A DNA stretch of 5,414 nucleotides from JADJPL01 sp964607915 (GTDB lineage Bacteria > Bacteroidota > Bacteroidia > Chitinophagales > Saprospiraceae): the NCBI GenBank assembly GCA_964607915.1, contig CAZSMU010000199.1, positions 1-5,414 of the forward strand, given 5' to 3'. How positions within the stretch are numbered: the stretch's first letter is position 1; every line of letters begins with the position of its first letter. The notes beneath the pieces were generated by a model. It made no database searches, had not been told where the DNA came from, and saw only the letters and a list, made by a program, of their open reading frames with translations. A program made the position numbers and the translations under genes. Positions 1-5,414 of this stretch are shown here, piece after piece.

Positions 1-110
1 GGTTCGGGCTTTTCTATGGAGGATGTAACTATTTAGCACCCGCCTATGGCGGGCCGGGGTTGGGTAAAAAAGGCCCTTTCTTCCCATCTCGCTGACCCCT
101 CGCAAGAAGT
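1..110. other. Left flank with no identifiable gene
   Basis: This stretch lies downstream of mqnB, which ends at 111. Plus frames 1 and 2 close at 34-36 and 26-28. Plus frame 3 is open from the window edge to a TGA at 93-95 (about 30 codons, rich in Gly and Pro) and could be the tail of a convergent gene entering from the left, but I recognise nothing in it. The minus strand has no ATG within 1-60. A run of six A at 66-71 reads as six T after mqnB, but no convincing hairpin precedes it, so I do not call a terminator. Confidence 0.4.
39..53. repeat. Small perfect GC-rich hairpin (6-bp stem, 3-nt loop)
   Basis: CCCGCC, TAT and GGCGGG form a perfect 6-bp all-GC stem with a 3-nt loop. Neither side is followed directly by a T-run, so it is not a canonical intrinsic terminator for mqnB or for a gene from the left. 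It may still form in RNA beyond the mqnB 3' end. A stem this short can occur by chance in GC-rich DNA. Confidence 0.35.
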
Positions 111-114
111 CTAC
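82..114 (+). repeat. Imperfect 33-bp repeat, left copy
   Basis: The plus strand here matches the minus strand of 1688-1720 at 26 of 33 positions by hand alignment without gaps. The core shared block is GCTGACCC (91-98), followed by a shared CGCAA (101-105). Its last bases include the mqnB stop codon (TAG on the minus strand at 111-113). Both copies are also preceded by a CTTTCTT string, with a 4-nt length difference before the repeat. Four of the seven mismatches fall in third codon positions of a frame reading S-H-L-A-D-P, which could mean decayed coding sequence, but no intact gene uses that frame. The repeat's function is unknown. Confidence 0.45.
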
Positions 115-803
115 TTTTCTTCAAAATTCTTTATGGTGGCAAGCAAGTAGTCGTTCAGATTCTGAATGGCCAGGGGGATATTCCATTTTGATCGGTCGCG
201 GGGCTCTACTTTGTTGGAAATGGCGCGTACGGAGTTGAAGGGTACGCCGTACTTGAGGCAATAAAAAAAGAAGGCGGCGCTTTCCATGGTCTCTACGTCA
301 GGGGAGTACCAGTGCTTCATTTGAGAGATCGTCTGCGCGCTGCCGCTCACCCGGTTCACACTAATCCCTTTTACTCGGGGCAAATCCGGCATCAGGTCCA
401 GGTTTTTTTCCTCATTGTACATCCATCCATCCGTACAGACGTCGGAGTTGGGCTCGAGCAGTCCCATCGCAAAAGCAGGGGTAAATGAGCCGTCTTTGTC
501 CTCCACACCCAAATCCCCAAAGGCTTCAGATTCTATTTGGACGAGGCTCCCGATCGGGTGTTTATCGGTGTCGTACGCTCCGGCTATGCCCGCGTGGATC
601 AAATGGTTGGACATTCTCGAGAGATGGATACCACCAAGCGTGTATAAGGTGTGTACCATTCCGGGCAAACTGATGTACGCAGCCACATGCAGCCCCCCTT
701 TTATGAAGACGTTGGCATTCAAGGGTATGTAATGTTCGTACAAATAGTTCAGGGTGGGTTTGATCTCCTGTTCGGTGGCAGCGAGGATTACAATGCTCTT
801 CAT
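111..803 (-). CDS. mqnB: Futalosine hydrolase (futalosine nucleosidase)
   Basis: This 230-residue cytoplasmic enzyme should cleave futalosine to dehypoxanthine futalosine (DHFL) and hypoxanthine, a step of the futalosine route to menaquinone. It belongs to the PNP/UDP phosphorylase nucleosidase fold. Visible landmarks are a beta-strand start with acidic residues (AATEQEI, 8-14), the glycine-rich GIAGAY (72-77), the MqnB-like ESEAFGDLGVED (91-102), the nucleoside-site ETMESAAFF (171-179) and RAISNKVEPRDRSKW (193-207). The Ser-Asp that is catalytic in related MTA/SAH nucleosidases is Ser-Asn here (196-197), which from memory fits MqnB rather than MTAN. Length is normal for the family. The ATG at 803 matches the usual N-terminus, and there is no clear Shine-Dalgarno. 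It follows the barrel gene by 58 nt on the same strand and is probably cotranscribed. No other mqn gene is in the window. The futalosine assignment is firm at family level. Confidence 0.9.
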   Translation of the reverse strand: MKSIVILAATEQEIKPTLNYLYEHYIPLNANVFIKGGLHVAAYISLPGMVHTLYTLGGIHLSRMSNHLIHAGIAGAYDTDKHPIGSLVQIESEAFGDLGVEDKDGSFTPAFAMGLLEPNSDVCTDGWMYNEEKNLDLMPDLPRVKGISVNRVSGSAQTISQMKHWYSPDVETMESAAFFFYCLKYGVPFNSVRAISNKVEPRDRSKWNIPLAIQNLNDYLLATIKNFEEK

Positions 804-851
804 GTGGGATAATTTTTCATCAGGGTAATATTAGACTTATTTCGAGGGGTT

Positions 852-859
852 CCCCCCCC
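852..859. repeat. C8 homopolymer (G8 on the coding strand) after the barrel gene
   Basis: Eight C in a row lie 2 nt beyond the barrel gene stop codon, in the 58-nt gap before mqnB. Together with the neighbouring AGGGGTT they give GGGG-TT-CCCC, a short inverted repeat with a 2-nt centre. On the transcribed strand this is a G8 tract. Such a run is prone to slippage, but it is outside both reading frames, so length changes would affect only the intercistronic mRNA. Confidence 0.6.
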
Positions 860-861
860 AG

Positions 862-1659
862 TCATAGAAAAGTAATCCCCGCTGCCCACGACCTGCCCAA
901 ATAGGCATGTTGGCGAAGGGAGAGGTCAATCCTAAACTTCTCGTGAATCAGGTATCCGCTGCTGTATGACCACTGGGGTCCCTCGCTGTCGATGCCCGCG
1001 CGAAGATAATATCTTTCCAAAATAAGATACTGCATCCCCGCCCGTACGACCGGCCCAGGCCCTGCTTTGCGAACCTCTATGGCGAGTTGAAGCGATGGGG
1101 AAGGCTCGTACCGAAGCCCCGCGAGCAGGTGTTCGAGCGGATGGCGGAACCTGCCCGACTCCATTCCGGTATAAAGGATTCCGGTTTGTACAACGGGCGA
1201 AATATCCCACTGTATGCCAACGCCTGGTATAAAGCGCCTGCTGCTGCCATAGCCGGGTATAGAGATCCGTTGCCCTTCTACTACTATCCCTGCCGACAGG
1301 GAAGCGCCAATCTGTTTGGCGGCGGCAAAGCGGAGCGTCTGCTCCTTGTACGCCGAGGTGAGCCCATATTGCTGGATAGACAGCCCCAGCGCCAGACCGC
1401 TCACGCGGCCTAAAAAGGCGAGGCTGGATTCCTTGATCCCGCTGCCCTGGAAGTAGCTGCCGGAACTCAATTGTGCCTGGAGATGGCCCGCATCGGCAAG
1501 CCCGGCGGGATTTCCCCGGGACGCATCTACGCCACCCGCCACACTTCGAATCCCGCCCAGCGCAAAGAGCGGTGCCTGACCGAACGGACCGGGCTGGCAT
1601 TTCGGGAGGGAAGGGAAGCATAGGAGAAGATTGAACGATATTAAAAAATAGGGGTTCAT
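862..1659 (-). CDS. Outer-membrane beta-barrel protein, PorV/PorQ-like
   Basis: This encodes 265 residues from the ATG at 1659. In-frame extension to 1800 would run past the lipB start and adds a non-signal-like arginine-rich stretch, so I reject it. Residues 5-17 are a hydrophobic export segment (YFLISFNLLLCF region), with unusually no Lys/Arg before it. The Cys at 21 sits in LPKC, a poor lipobox, so cleavage by signal peptidase I is more likely. Residues 38-55 (RSVAGGVDASRGNPAGLA) resemble the N-terminal hatch signature of PorV/PorQ/FadL-type barrels, where an Asn-Pro-Ala motif follows a glycine-rich strand. The rest alternates polar and hydrophobic residues in strand-length blocks with Gly/Tyr turns, and ends in ITFL, close to an aromatic barrel terminus. 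There is no type IX sorting domain. It precedes mqnB on the same strand. The exact role (transport, T9SS accessory or structural) cannot be read from the sequence; barrel identity is fairly sure. Confidence 0.7.
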   Translation of the reverse strand: MNPYFLISFNLLLCFPSLPKCQPGPFGQAPLFALGGIRSVAGGVDASRGNPAGLADAGHLQAQLSSGSYFQGSGIKESSLAFLGRVSGLALGLSIQQYGLTSAYKEQTLRFAAAKQIGASLSAGIVVEGQRISIPGYGSSRRFIPGVGIQWDISPVVQTGILYTGMESGRFRHPLEHLLAGLRYEPSPSLQLAIEVRKAGPGPVVRAGMQYLILERYYLRAGIDSEGPQWSYSSGYLIHEKFRIDLSLRQHAYLGRSWAAGITFL

Positions 1660-1682
1660 AATAGTTGGATTTAGTTTCGTGC

Positions 1683-1713
1683 GGATAATAGACTGGTTGC
1701 GCCGGGTCAGCAA
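1683..1713 (-). promoter_or_regulatory. Possible Bacteroidota-type promoter of the barrel gene
   Basis: On the minus strand a TTG (1713-1711) is followed after 20 nt by TATTATCC (1690-1683), about 23 nt before the barrel gene ATG. The known Bacteroidota consensus is TTG, about 19-21 nt, then TAnnTTTG. Spacing and position fit, but the -7 box matches only in part. It lies almost wholly inside the right copy of the 33-bp repeat. I see no equally good candidate for lipB on the other strand of the 132-nt divergent gap (1660-1791). Confidence 0.25.
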
Positions 1714-1720
1714 GGTGGGA
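1688..1720 (-). repeat. Imperfect 33-bp repeat, right copy
   Basis: The minus strand from 1720 to 1688 matches plus-strand 82-114 at 26 of 33 positions, so the two copies point inward toward the barrel-mqnB pair. It lies in the divergent region between the barrel gene and lipB and overlaps the candidate barrel promoter. No target-site duplication is visible outside either copy and nothing between them resembles a transposase, so a mobile-element reading is unsupported. A shared regulatory motif, a dispersed genomic repeat or decayed coding sequence are the alternatives. Confidence 0.45.
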
Positions 1721-1791
1721 ATAAAAGAAAGGATTCTTCTGTTTCCCCGATGGCTTCTCCCAAAACAAGTCCATTGTCGAACAACGTGTAT

Positions 1792-2514
1792 ATGCGCCAA
1801 AAAGTTACATTCCGAGATTTAGGGCAATGCCGCTATGAGGATGCCTGGAATTACCAAACTGAACTACACAAAAGGTTGATTGACAGGAAAAAACCTTTTT
1901 TTGAAGCAAAAAATACCTCTCTTCCGGAGGGAATGCCAGAGCACCATTTGGTATTTGTAGAACATCCTCCCGTCTATACGCTGGGCAAAAGTGGTACCCC
2001 CGACCACCTGTTGCTCTCCGAGGAGGAACTGGGGCAGCAAGGGTTCGAATTTTTTAAAATCAATAGGGGAGGGGACATCACTTACCATGGCCCGGGGCAG
2101 TTGGTGGTCTATCCTATCTTCGACCTGGAATACTTTTTCAGGGACGTACAGCGCTATGTACGCGGACTCGAGGAAACGATTATCCGTACCCTGGCCGACT
2201 ACGGAATCGCGGCGGCCCGCATGCCCGGCTATACCGGAGTATGGCTGGATGTAGACAGCGATACGAGAAAACGCAAAATTTGCGCTATCGGCGTACATAT
2301 CAGCCGTTGGGTGACGTTGCATGGATTGGCTTTCAATGTCAACCCTGAACTGGGGCATTTCCACAACATCATCCCTTGTGGAATCCAGGAAACGGACAAG
2401 GGGGTAACTTCTTTATCCGTTGAATTAGGGCGCCGGGTGGACATGGAAGAGGTCAAGGAAAAAGTGCGCGGTACATTCGCGGAAGTGTTTGATTTTGAAT
2501 ACGACAACAGGTAG
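1792..2514 (+). CDS. lipB: Lipoyl(octanoyl) transferase
   Basis: This cytoplasmic enzyme moves octanoate from octanoyl-ACP to the lipoyl-domain lysine of 2-oxoacid dehydrogenases and GcvH, making the substrate that LipA converts to lipoate. I chose the ATG at 1792 (240 residues) because MRQKVTFRDLG is the normal LipB beginning. The ATG at 1750 would add 14 residues not typical of the family. Signatures are VEHPPVYTLGKSG (56-68), the hallmark RGGDITYHGPGQ (92-103), the catalytic lysine in KICAIG (K162) and the catalytic cysteine in IIPCGI (C196), preceded by HGLAFNVNPEL (177-187). All key residues are present and the length is slightly above the E. coli enzyme. No Shine-Dalgarno is visible. 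The stop is separated from the next ATG by a single base, so it heads a tight operon. No lipA lies in the window. Confidence 0.97.
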   Translation: MRQKVTFRDLGQCRYEDAWNYQTELHKRLIDRKKPFFEAKNTSLPEGMPEHHLVFVEHPPVYTLGKSGTPDHLLLSEEELGQQGFEFFKINRGGDITYHGPGQLVVYPIFDLEYFFRDVQRYVRGLEETIIRTLADYGIAAARMPGYTGVWLDVDSDTRKRKICAIGVHISRWVTLHGLAFNVNPELGHFHNIIPCGIQETDKGVTSLSVELGRRVDMEEVKEKVRGTFAEVFDFEYDNR

Positions 2515-2515
2515 T

Positions 2516-2917
2516 ATGAAAAAAGATATCCCACAGTTGAAGGTCGAAGATATCGCCGTGGCCATAGCCCCCCGCAATGATCCCAATGAGGAACTGTGGG
2601 ACGTATATCTCATCAACCTCAAGGAAGAGCCTATCAAAAATGTACTCGTCACCTCCAACGGATACGGAGAAATGGATGGCGAAGAGGTCAAAACCACTAC
2701 GCTGCGCTACTTTTTCGATGCGGTGGATTCCCTGGGATACGTGGTCGTAGAACCCATTCAGTCCAGGTTGTTCCGCATTTCCAATGAATACTGGGTCAGC
2801 TTTACGCTGGGCGACTATATGTTCGACAAACGCTACGTGTTTGTCAACGGCAGTATTGATACGGCACATTTCACCACCATCCCTTTTATCGGAAAAAAAG
2901 GGGTCATGATTCGTTGA
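2516..2917 (+). CDS. Conserved-looking small protein of unknown function in the lipB operon
   Basis: This encodes 133 residues with no signal peptide or membrane segment, so it is probably cytoplasmic. I chose the ATG at 2516 because it lies 1 nt after the lipB stop. An in-frame upstream start at 2489 would overlap lipB. Visible parts are an acidic/polar N-terminus with LWDVYLIN (27-34), a central NGYGEMDGEEVKTTTLRY (48-65), and a C-terminal half of likely strands (EYWVSFTLGDYMFDKRYVFV, 91-110) ending in PFIGKKGVMIR. The alternation suggests a small all-beta fold. It resembles short Bacteroidota proteins that, as I recall, are often labelled hypothetical or, misleadingly, phenylalanyl-tRNA synthetase alpha subunit. 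Nothing here looks like a synthetase: no class II motifs, and far too short. Tight coupling to lipB and the thioesterase implies coexpression. I assign no function. Confidence 0.85.
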   Translation: MKKDIPQLKVEDIAVAIAPRNDPNEELWDVYLINLKEEPIKNVLVTSNGYGEMDGEEVKTTTLRYFFDAVDSLGYVVVEPIQSRLFRISNEYWVSFTLGDYMFDKRYVFVNGSIDTAHFTTIPFIGKKGVMIR

Positions 2918-2919
2918 AT

Positions 2920-3456
2920 ATGATCGAAAAGGGCAAAAAAACTACCGAGGCTTCCCGCTCTGTCATGACCGAAATGGTCATGCCGAACGATGCCAACCCC
3001 ATGGGAAACCTCATGGGGGGGAATTTGCTGCGCTGGATGGATATCATCAGCAGCATCTGTGCAGGCAAACACTGCGAAGCACACGTCGTCACCGTCTCCG
3101 TGGACCACGTATCTTTTAAACTCCCTATCCAGGTAGGGGATATCCTCACCATCGAAGCGACCGCCACCCGGGCTTTCCACACTTCGCTGGAAGTTTATGT
3201 GGAAGCGTTTGCGTCGGACATCAAAGGACACAACCGACGCCTCTGCAACCATGCCTACTATACATTCGTCGCATTAGACGACGTACATAAACGACCTATG
3301 CCTATTCCCGATGTGGAGCCGCTCAGCGATTCGGAATGCAAACGCTACGATAGCGCTTCGCGCCGTCGGGAAGTGCGCCTTATCCTCGGAGGCCGCATGA
3401 AACCATCTGAAGCGGTTGAACTACGGGAATTCTTTCAGTCAGCTGTAAAAATCTGA
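2920..3456 (+). CDS. Acyl-CoA thioesterase, hotdog fold (YciA/BACH type)
   Basis: This probably hydrolyses acyl-CoA to free fatty acid and CoA in the cytoplasm; chain-length preference cannot be read. The 178 residues form one hotdog domain. The signature is MPNDANPMGNLMGGNLLRWMD (21-41), where Asn/Asp near the start of the central helix and the GG turn form the thioesterase active-site region. It is followed by VSVDHVSFKLPIQVGDIL (59-76), the core strand with the CoA-binding PIQVGD loop. The charged C-terminal tail (about 133-178, RRREVRLILGGR) is usual in this subfamily. I chose the ATG at 2920, 2 nt after the previous stop; a TTG at 2914 overlapping that stop is possible but less likely. 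It ends the lipB operon; no terminator hairpin is visible in the 28 nt before the next gene. The family is sure, the substrate is not. Confidence 0.92.
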   Translation: MIEKGKKTTEASRSVMTEMVMPNDANPMGNLMGGNLLRWMDIISSICAGKHCEAHVVTVSVDHVSFKLPIQVGDILTIEATATRAFHTSLEVYVEAFASDIKGHNRRLCNHAYYTFVALDDVHKRPMPIPDVEPLSDSECKRYDSASRRREVRLILGGRMKPSEAVELREFFQSAVKI

Positions 3457-3484
3457 TTTGGTTTACCGTATAATATTTCTTTTT

Positions 3485-5414
3485 ATGCCCAAAAACAAGT
3501 ATATATTCGGTATTCTTTTTTTGGTCTGGGTGCTCAGTTCCTGCAGCAACTCATCGGAAAACCCATTTCCCCCTTCCCATGCCACTGGGGCGAAGCCCTC
3601 TGAAGATTTTTTTCTGCAGCGTTCATACCCCCAGCTGAACTTTCCGGTGCGGGCCTATATGGCCGCCATGCAAGCATCGGAAGGCCAGGCTTCTTTCCTC
3701 CGGGGGAATGTGCCGGTGGGCTTTGACGGGAAATGGGAAAACATCGCCCCTTCCAACTTCTCCGGGCGGGTCAACGCCGTTGCCATCCATCCCAAAAATG
3801 AATCTATCCTGTACGCCGGCCTCGCCTCCGGTGGGCTTTTCAAGTCGGTGGACGCCGGCAAATCGTGGGTGTCCGTCTTTGATGACCACGCCTGGTTGGC
3901 CATTGGGGCCATCGCCATTGACCCCGGCAACCCCGAAGTGGTGTACGTAGGCACAGGAGATCCCAACGTCACAGGCTACCCCTTCTTAGGCAACGGGATC
4001 TACCGCAGTGCCGACGGGGGAAAAACCTGGCAGCACCTCGGCTTAGGGGAAACCCGAATCATATCGGCTATCGTCGTCCATCCCGAAAACCCGGACGTCG
4101 TTTGGGTCGGCGCACAGGGCCTCCCGCTGGAACGCAACTCCGACCGGGGCGTTTACAAAACCGAAGACCGGGGGAAATCCTGGAAGAAAATCCTATACGT
4201 GAGCAACCAGGCAGGGGTCGCCGATTTGGTACTGGATCCCTTCGATCCAAACTATATCTATGCCGCCTTCTGGGATCGCATCCGCAATAACCGCGAATCC
4301 ATCACTTCAGGCCCCGACGGCAGCGTATATGCCAGTTGGAACGGCGGGAACAACTGGTCCCGCTGTACGCTGCCCACCGGCCCAAATACCGGGCGCATCG
4401 CCCTGGCAGTGAGCGGTATAACCCGGGGCCGGGTCTTTGCCCGCATCGTTGCAAGCGACCAGGAACTCGATAATATCTACCGGAGTGACGATTACGGACG
4501 TACCTGGTCCCCGGTGATCGACTGGTCTGTTTCAAACCTGACGCGGACCGGCGCGCTGGGCAATAACCAGTTCGGCTGGTATTTCGGAAGCTTCGCGGTG
4601 CATCCGGACAACGACTTTGAACTCTACCTGCTGGGCATTGACCTGTGGCGTACCGGAAACGGAGGGAGAAACTGGGAACTGGCCGCGCCTTCCTGGCGAC
4701 AGTACATCGTCCATGCCGATAAACACGCCCTGGTCTTTGCCAAATCCGGCAAGATGATCCTGGCTACCGACGGCGGACTGTATGAGAAAAAGCCCGGGGA
4801 GGAATCCTGGTCGGCCTTGGGGGCATTGCCCGGACTACAATACTACCGGGTCGGCTACAACCCGCATGAGCCGGAAATGTACTACGCCGGTGCCCAGGAT
4901 CTCGGGACACTGCAAGGGGGCGCCACCGGCCCCTGGAAGCGCCTGTACGACAGCGACGGATTCAAGACGCTCTTCAACGCGGATGATCCCCAAATCGTCT
5001 ATGTTCAAATCCAGTACGGCCGGAAGTTTGTAAGCCTGAACAAAGGGGCTACCTGGCGCAGTGCCAGCAACGGGGTCTCGATCAACGAACGCACCCACTG
5101 GGATACGCCTTTTGAAACCAGCGTACACGGCTCCCATGCGATGTACACAGCTACGCATCGGGTGTTCAAAAGCAAAGGCAGCGCCACCCCACAGTGGTCA
5201 CCTATAAGTCCGGATTTGACCGACGGCAATATCTACGGCAATGCCTTCCACACGGTTTCAGCCCTCTCCGATTCTCCAAAAGATTCAAATGTAGTCTATG
5301 CAGGTACTACGGACGGCAACCTCTGGCGCTATACGGGCAGTGCATCGCTTTGGGTGCCTATCCAGTCCGGGCTGCCGAATCGCTACGTCACCTCTGTGCA
5401 TGCCTCCCCAGAGT
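3485..5414 (+). CDS. Surface lipoprotein with Asp-box (BNR/sortilin-like) beta-propellers, C-terminus beyond window
   Basis: The frame is open from the ATG at 3485 to the window end, giving at least 643 residues, and is partial at its 3' end. Residues 1-20 are a lipoprotein signal: Lys3 and Lys5, a hydrophobic core, and lipobox LSSC with Cys20. The following SNSSEN is polar and acidic, mildly like Bacteroidota surface-export signals. Seven Asp-box-like motifs (S-x-D-x-G-x-T-W pattern) lie at about 121-128, 175-182, 226-233, 284-291, 334-341, 390-397 and 517-524. The first, second, third and fifth are good; the fourth, sixth and seventh have Asn for Asp. Repeating VHPENPDVVWVG and IDPGNPEVVYVG strands precede several, as in BNR, VPS10/sortilin and GH74-type propellers. 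DGGLY (429-433) and AQDLGT (470-475) fit a second propeller. The role may be glycan or protein binding, or a glycosidase; catalytic residues cannot be judged. No Shine-Dalgarno is present, only an AT-rich leader. It begins 28 nt after the thioesterase gene, so readthrough is possible, though the function seems unrelated. Confidence 0.88.
   Translation, partial: MPKNKYIFGILFLVWVLSSCSNSSENPFPPSHATGAKPSEDFFLQRSYPQLNFPVRAYMAAMQASEGQASFLRGNVPVGFDGKWENIAPSNFSGRVNAVAIHPKNESILYAGLASGGLFKSVDAGKSWVSVFDDHAWLAIGAIAIDPGNPEVVYVGTGDPNVTGYPFLGNGIYRSADGGKTWQHLGLGETRIISAIVVHPENPDVVWVGAQGLPLERNSDRGVYKTEDRGKSWKKILYVSNQAGVADLVLDPFDPNYIYAAFWDRIRNNRESITSGPDGSVYASWNGGNNWSRCTLPTGPNTGRIALAVSGITRGRVFARIVASDQELDNIYRSDDYGRTWSPVIDWSVSNLTRTGALGNNQFGWYFGSFAVHPDNDFELYLLGIDLWRTGNGGRNWELAAPSWRQYIVHADKHALVFAKSGKMILATDGGLYEKKPGEESWSALGALPGLQYYRVGYNPHEPEMYYAGAQDLGTLQGGATGPWKRLYDSDGFKTLFNADDPQIVYVQIQYGRKFVSLNKGATWRSASNGVSINERTHWDTPFETSVHGSHAMYTATHRVFKSKGSATPQWSPISPDLTDGNIYGNAFHTVSALSDSPKDSNVVYAGTTDGNLWRYTGSASLWVPIQSGLPNRYVTSVHASPE

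Noticed and set aside
3..95. Open frame from the left edge ending at 93-95 as the tail of a gene
   Set aside because: It is only about 30 codons, Gly/Pro-rich, includes the hairpin sequence and resembles no family I know. It cannot be supported without sequence to the left.
82..1720. A transposon delimited by the 33-bp repeats
   Set aside because: There is no transposase, no visible target-site duplication, and the enclosed genes look like ordinary chromosomal genes, so I report only the repeat pair.
932..1774. 280-codon open frame on the minus strand overlapping the barrel gene
   Set aside because: It is the same strand in another frame of the barrel gene, rich in Arg, Pro and Gly without domain features. 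The barrel frame has a signal segment and strand pattern. Its first residues cover the right repeat copy, noted separately.
1750..1791. Upstream ATG for lipB at 1750
   Set aside because: The 14 extra residues are not typical of LipB, and the family-like N-terminus starts at the ATG at 1792.
1660..1800. N-terminal extension of the barrel gene to 1800
   Set aside because: It would overlap the lipB start and put an arginine-rich stretch ahead of the hydrophobic export segment that begins at the 1659 ATG.
1864..2364. Open frame of 166 codons opposite lipB
   Set aside because: It is antisense to an intact lipB with all catalytic residues and has no domain signature of its own.
2833..3252. Antisense open frames opposite the unknown protein and the thioesterase
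   Set aside because: These are complementary-strand shadows of a well-supported hotdog thioesterase; composition is His/Asp/Val-rich as expected for antisense.
3457..3484. TATAAT-like string (3469-3474) as promoter of the propeller lipoprotein
   Set aside because: It lies only about 10 nt before the ATG, has no TTG at the right distance upstream, and TATAAT is not the usual element of this phylum.

Overview
The window looks like chromosomal DNA of a member of the Bacteroidota, most likely a saprospirian or cytophagian lineage. The reasons are: no Shine-Dalgarno sequences before the starts; a PorV/PorQ-like outer-membrane barrel; a large Asp-box beta-propeller lipoprotein of a kind common in that phylum; and futalosine-pathway menaquinone synthesis, which occurs in some branches of the phylum but not in the classical Men-pathway branches. 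The placement is inferred from gene content only.

Layout. Positions 1-110 hold no gene I can identify, only a small GC-rich hairpin and one copy of an imperfect 33-bp repeat. Next, on the minus strand and transcribed right to left, come a signal-peptide-bearing outer-membrane barrel protein (862-1659) and, 58 nt downstream of it, mqnB, futalosine hydrolase (111-803). A 132-nt divergent intergenic region (1660-1791) separates this pair from a plus-strand operon. That operon contains lipB, octanoyltransferase (1792-2514), a small uncharacterised protein (2516-2917) and a hotdog-fold acyl-CoA thioesterase (2920-3456). The gaps within it are only 1 and 2 nt, so translational coupling is likely. 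After 28 nt a long lipoprotein gene starts at 3485 and is still open at the window end. It encodes at least 643 residues with seven Asp-box-like motifs.

Function. lipB and the thioesterase both act on acyl thioesters (octanoyl-ACP and acyl-CoA), so the operon has a fatty-acid/lipoate flavour. The small protein between them is the real unknown. MqnB supplies menaquinone for respiration, while the barrel and the propeller lipoprotein are envelope proteins. These are mostly ordinary chromosomal genes. No mobile-element gene, CRISPR array, RNA gene or obvious novel defence system is visible. The least explained signal is a pair of inward-facing, 26/33-identical repeats (82-114 and 1688-1720) that bracket the barrel-mqnB pair.
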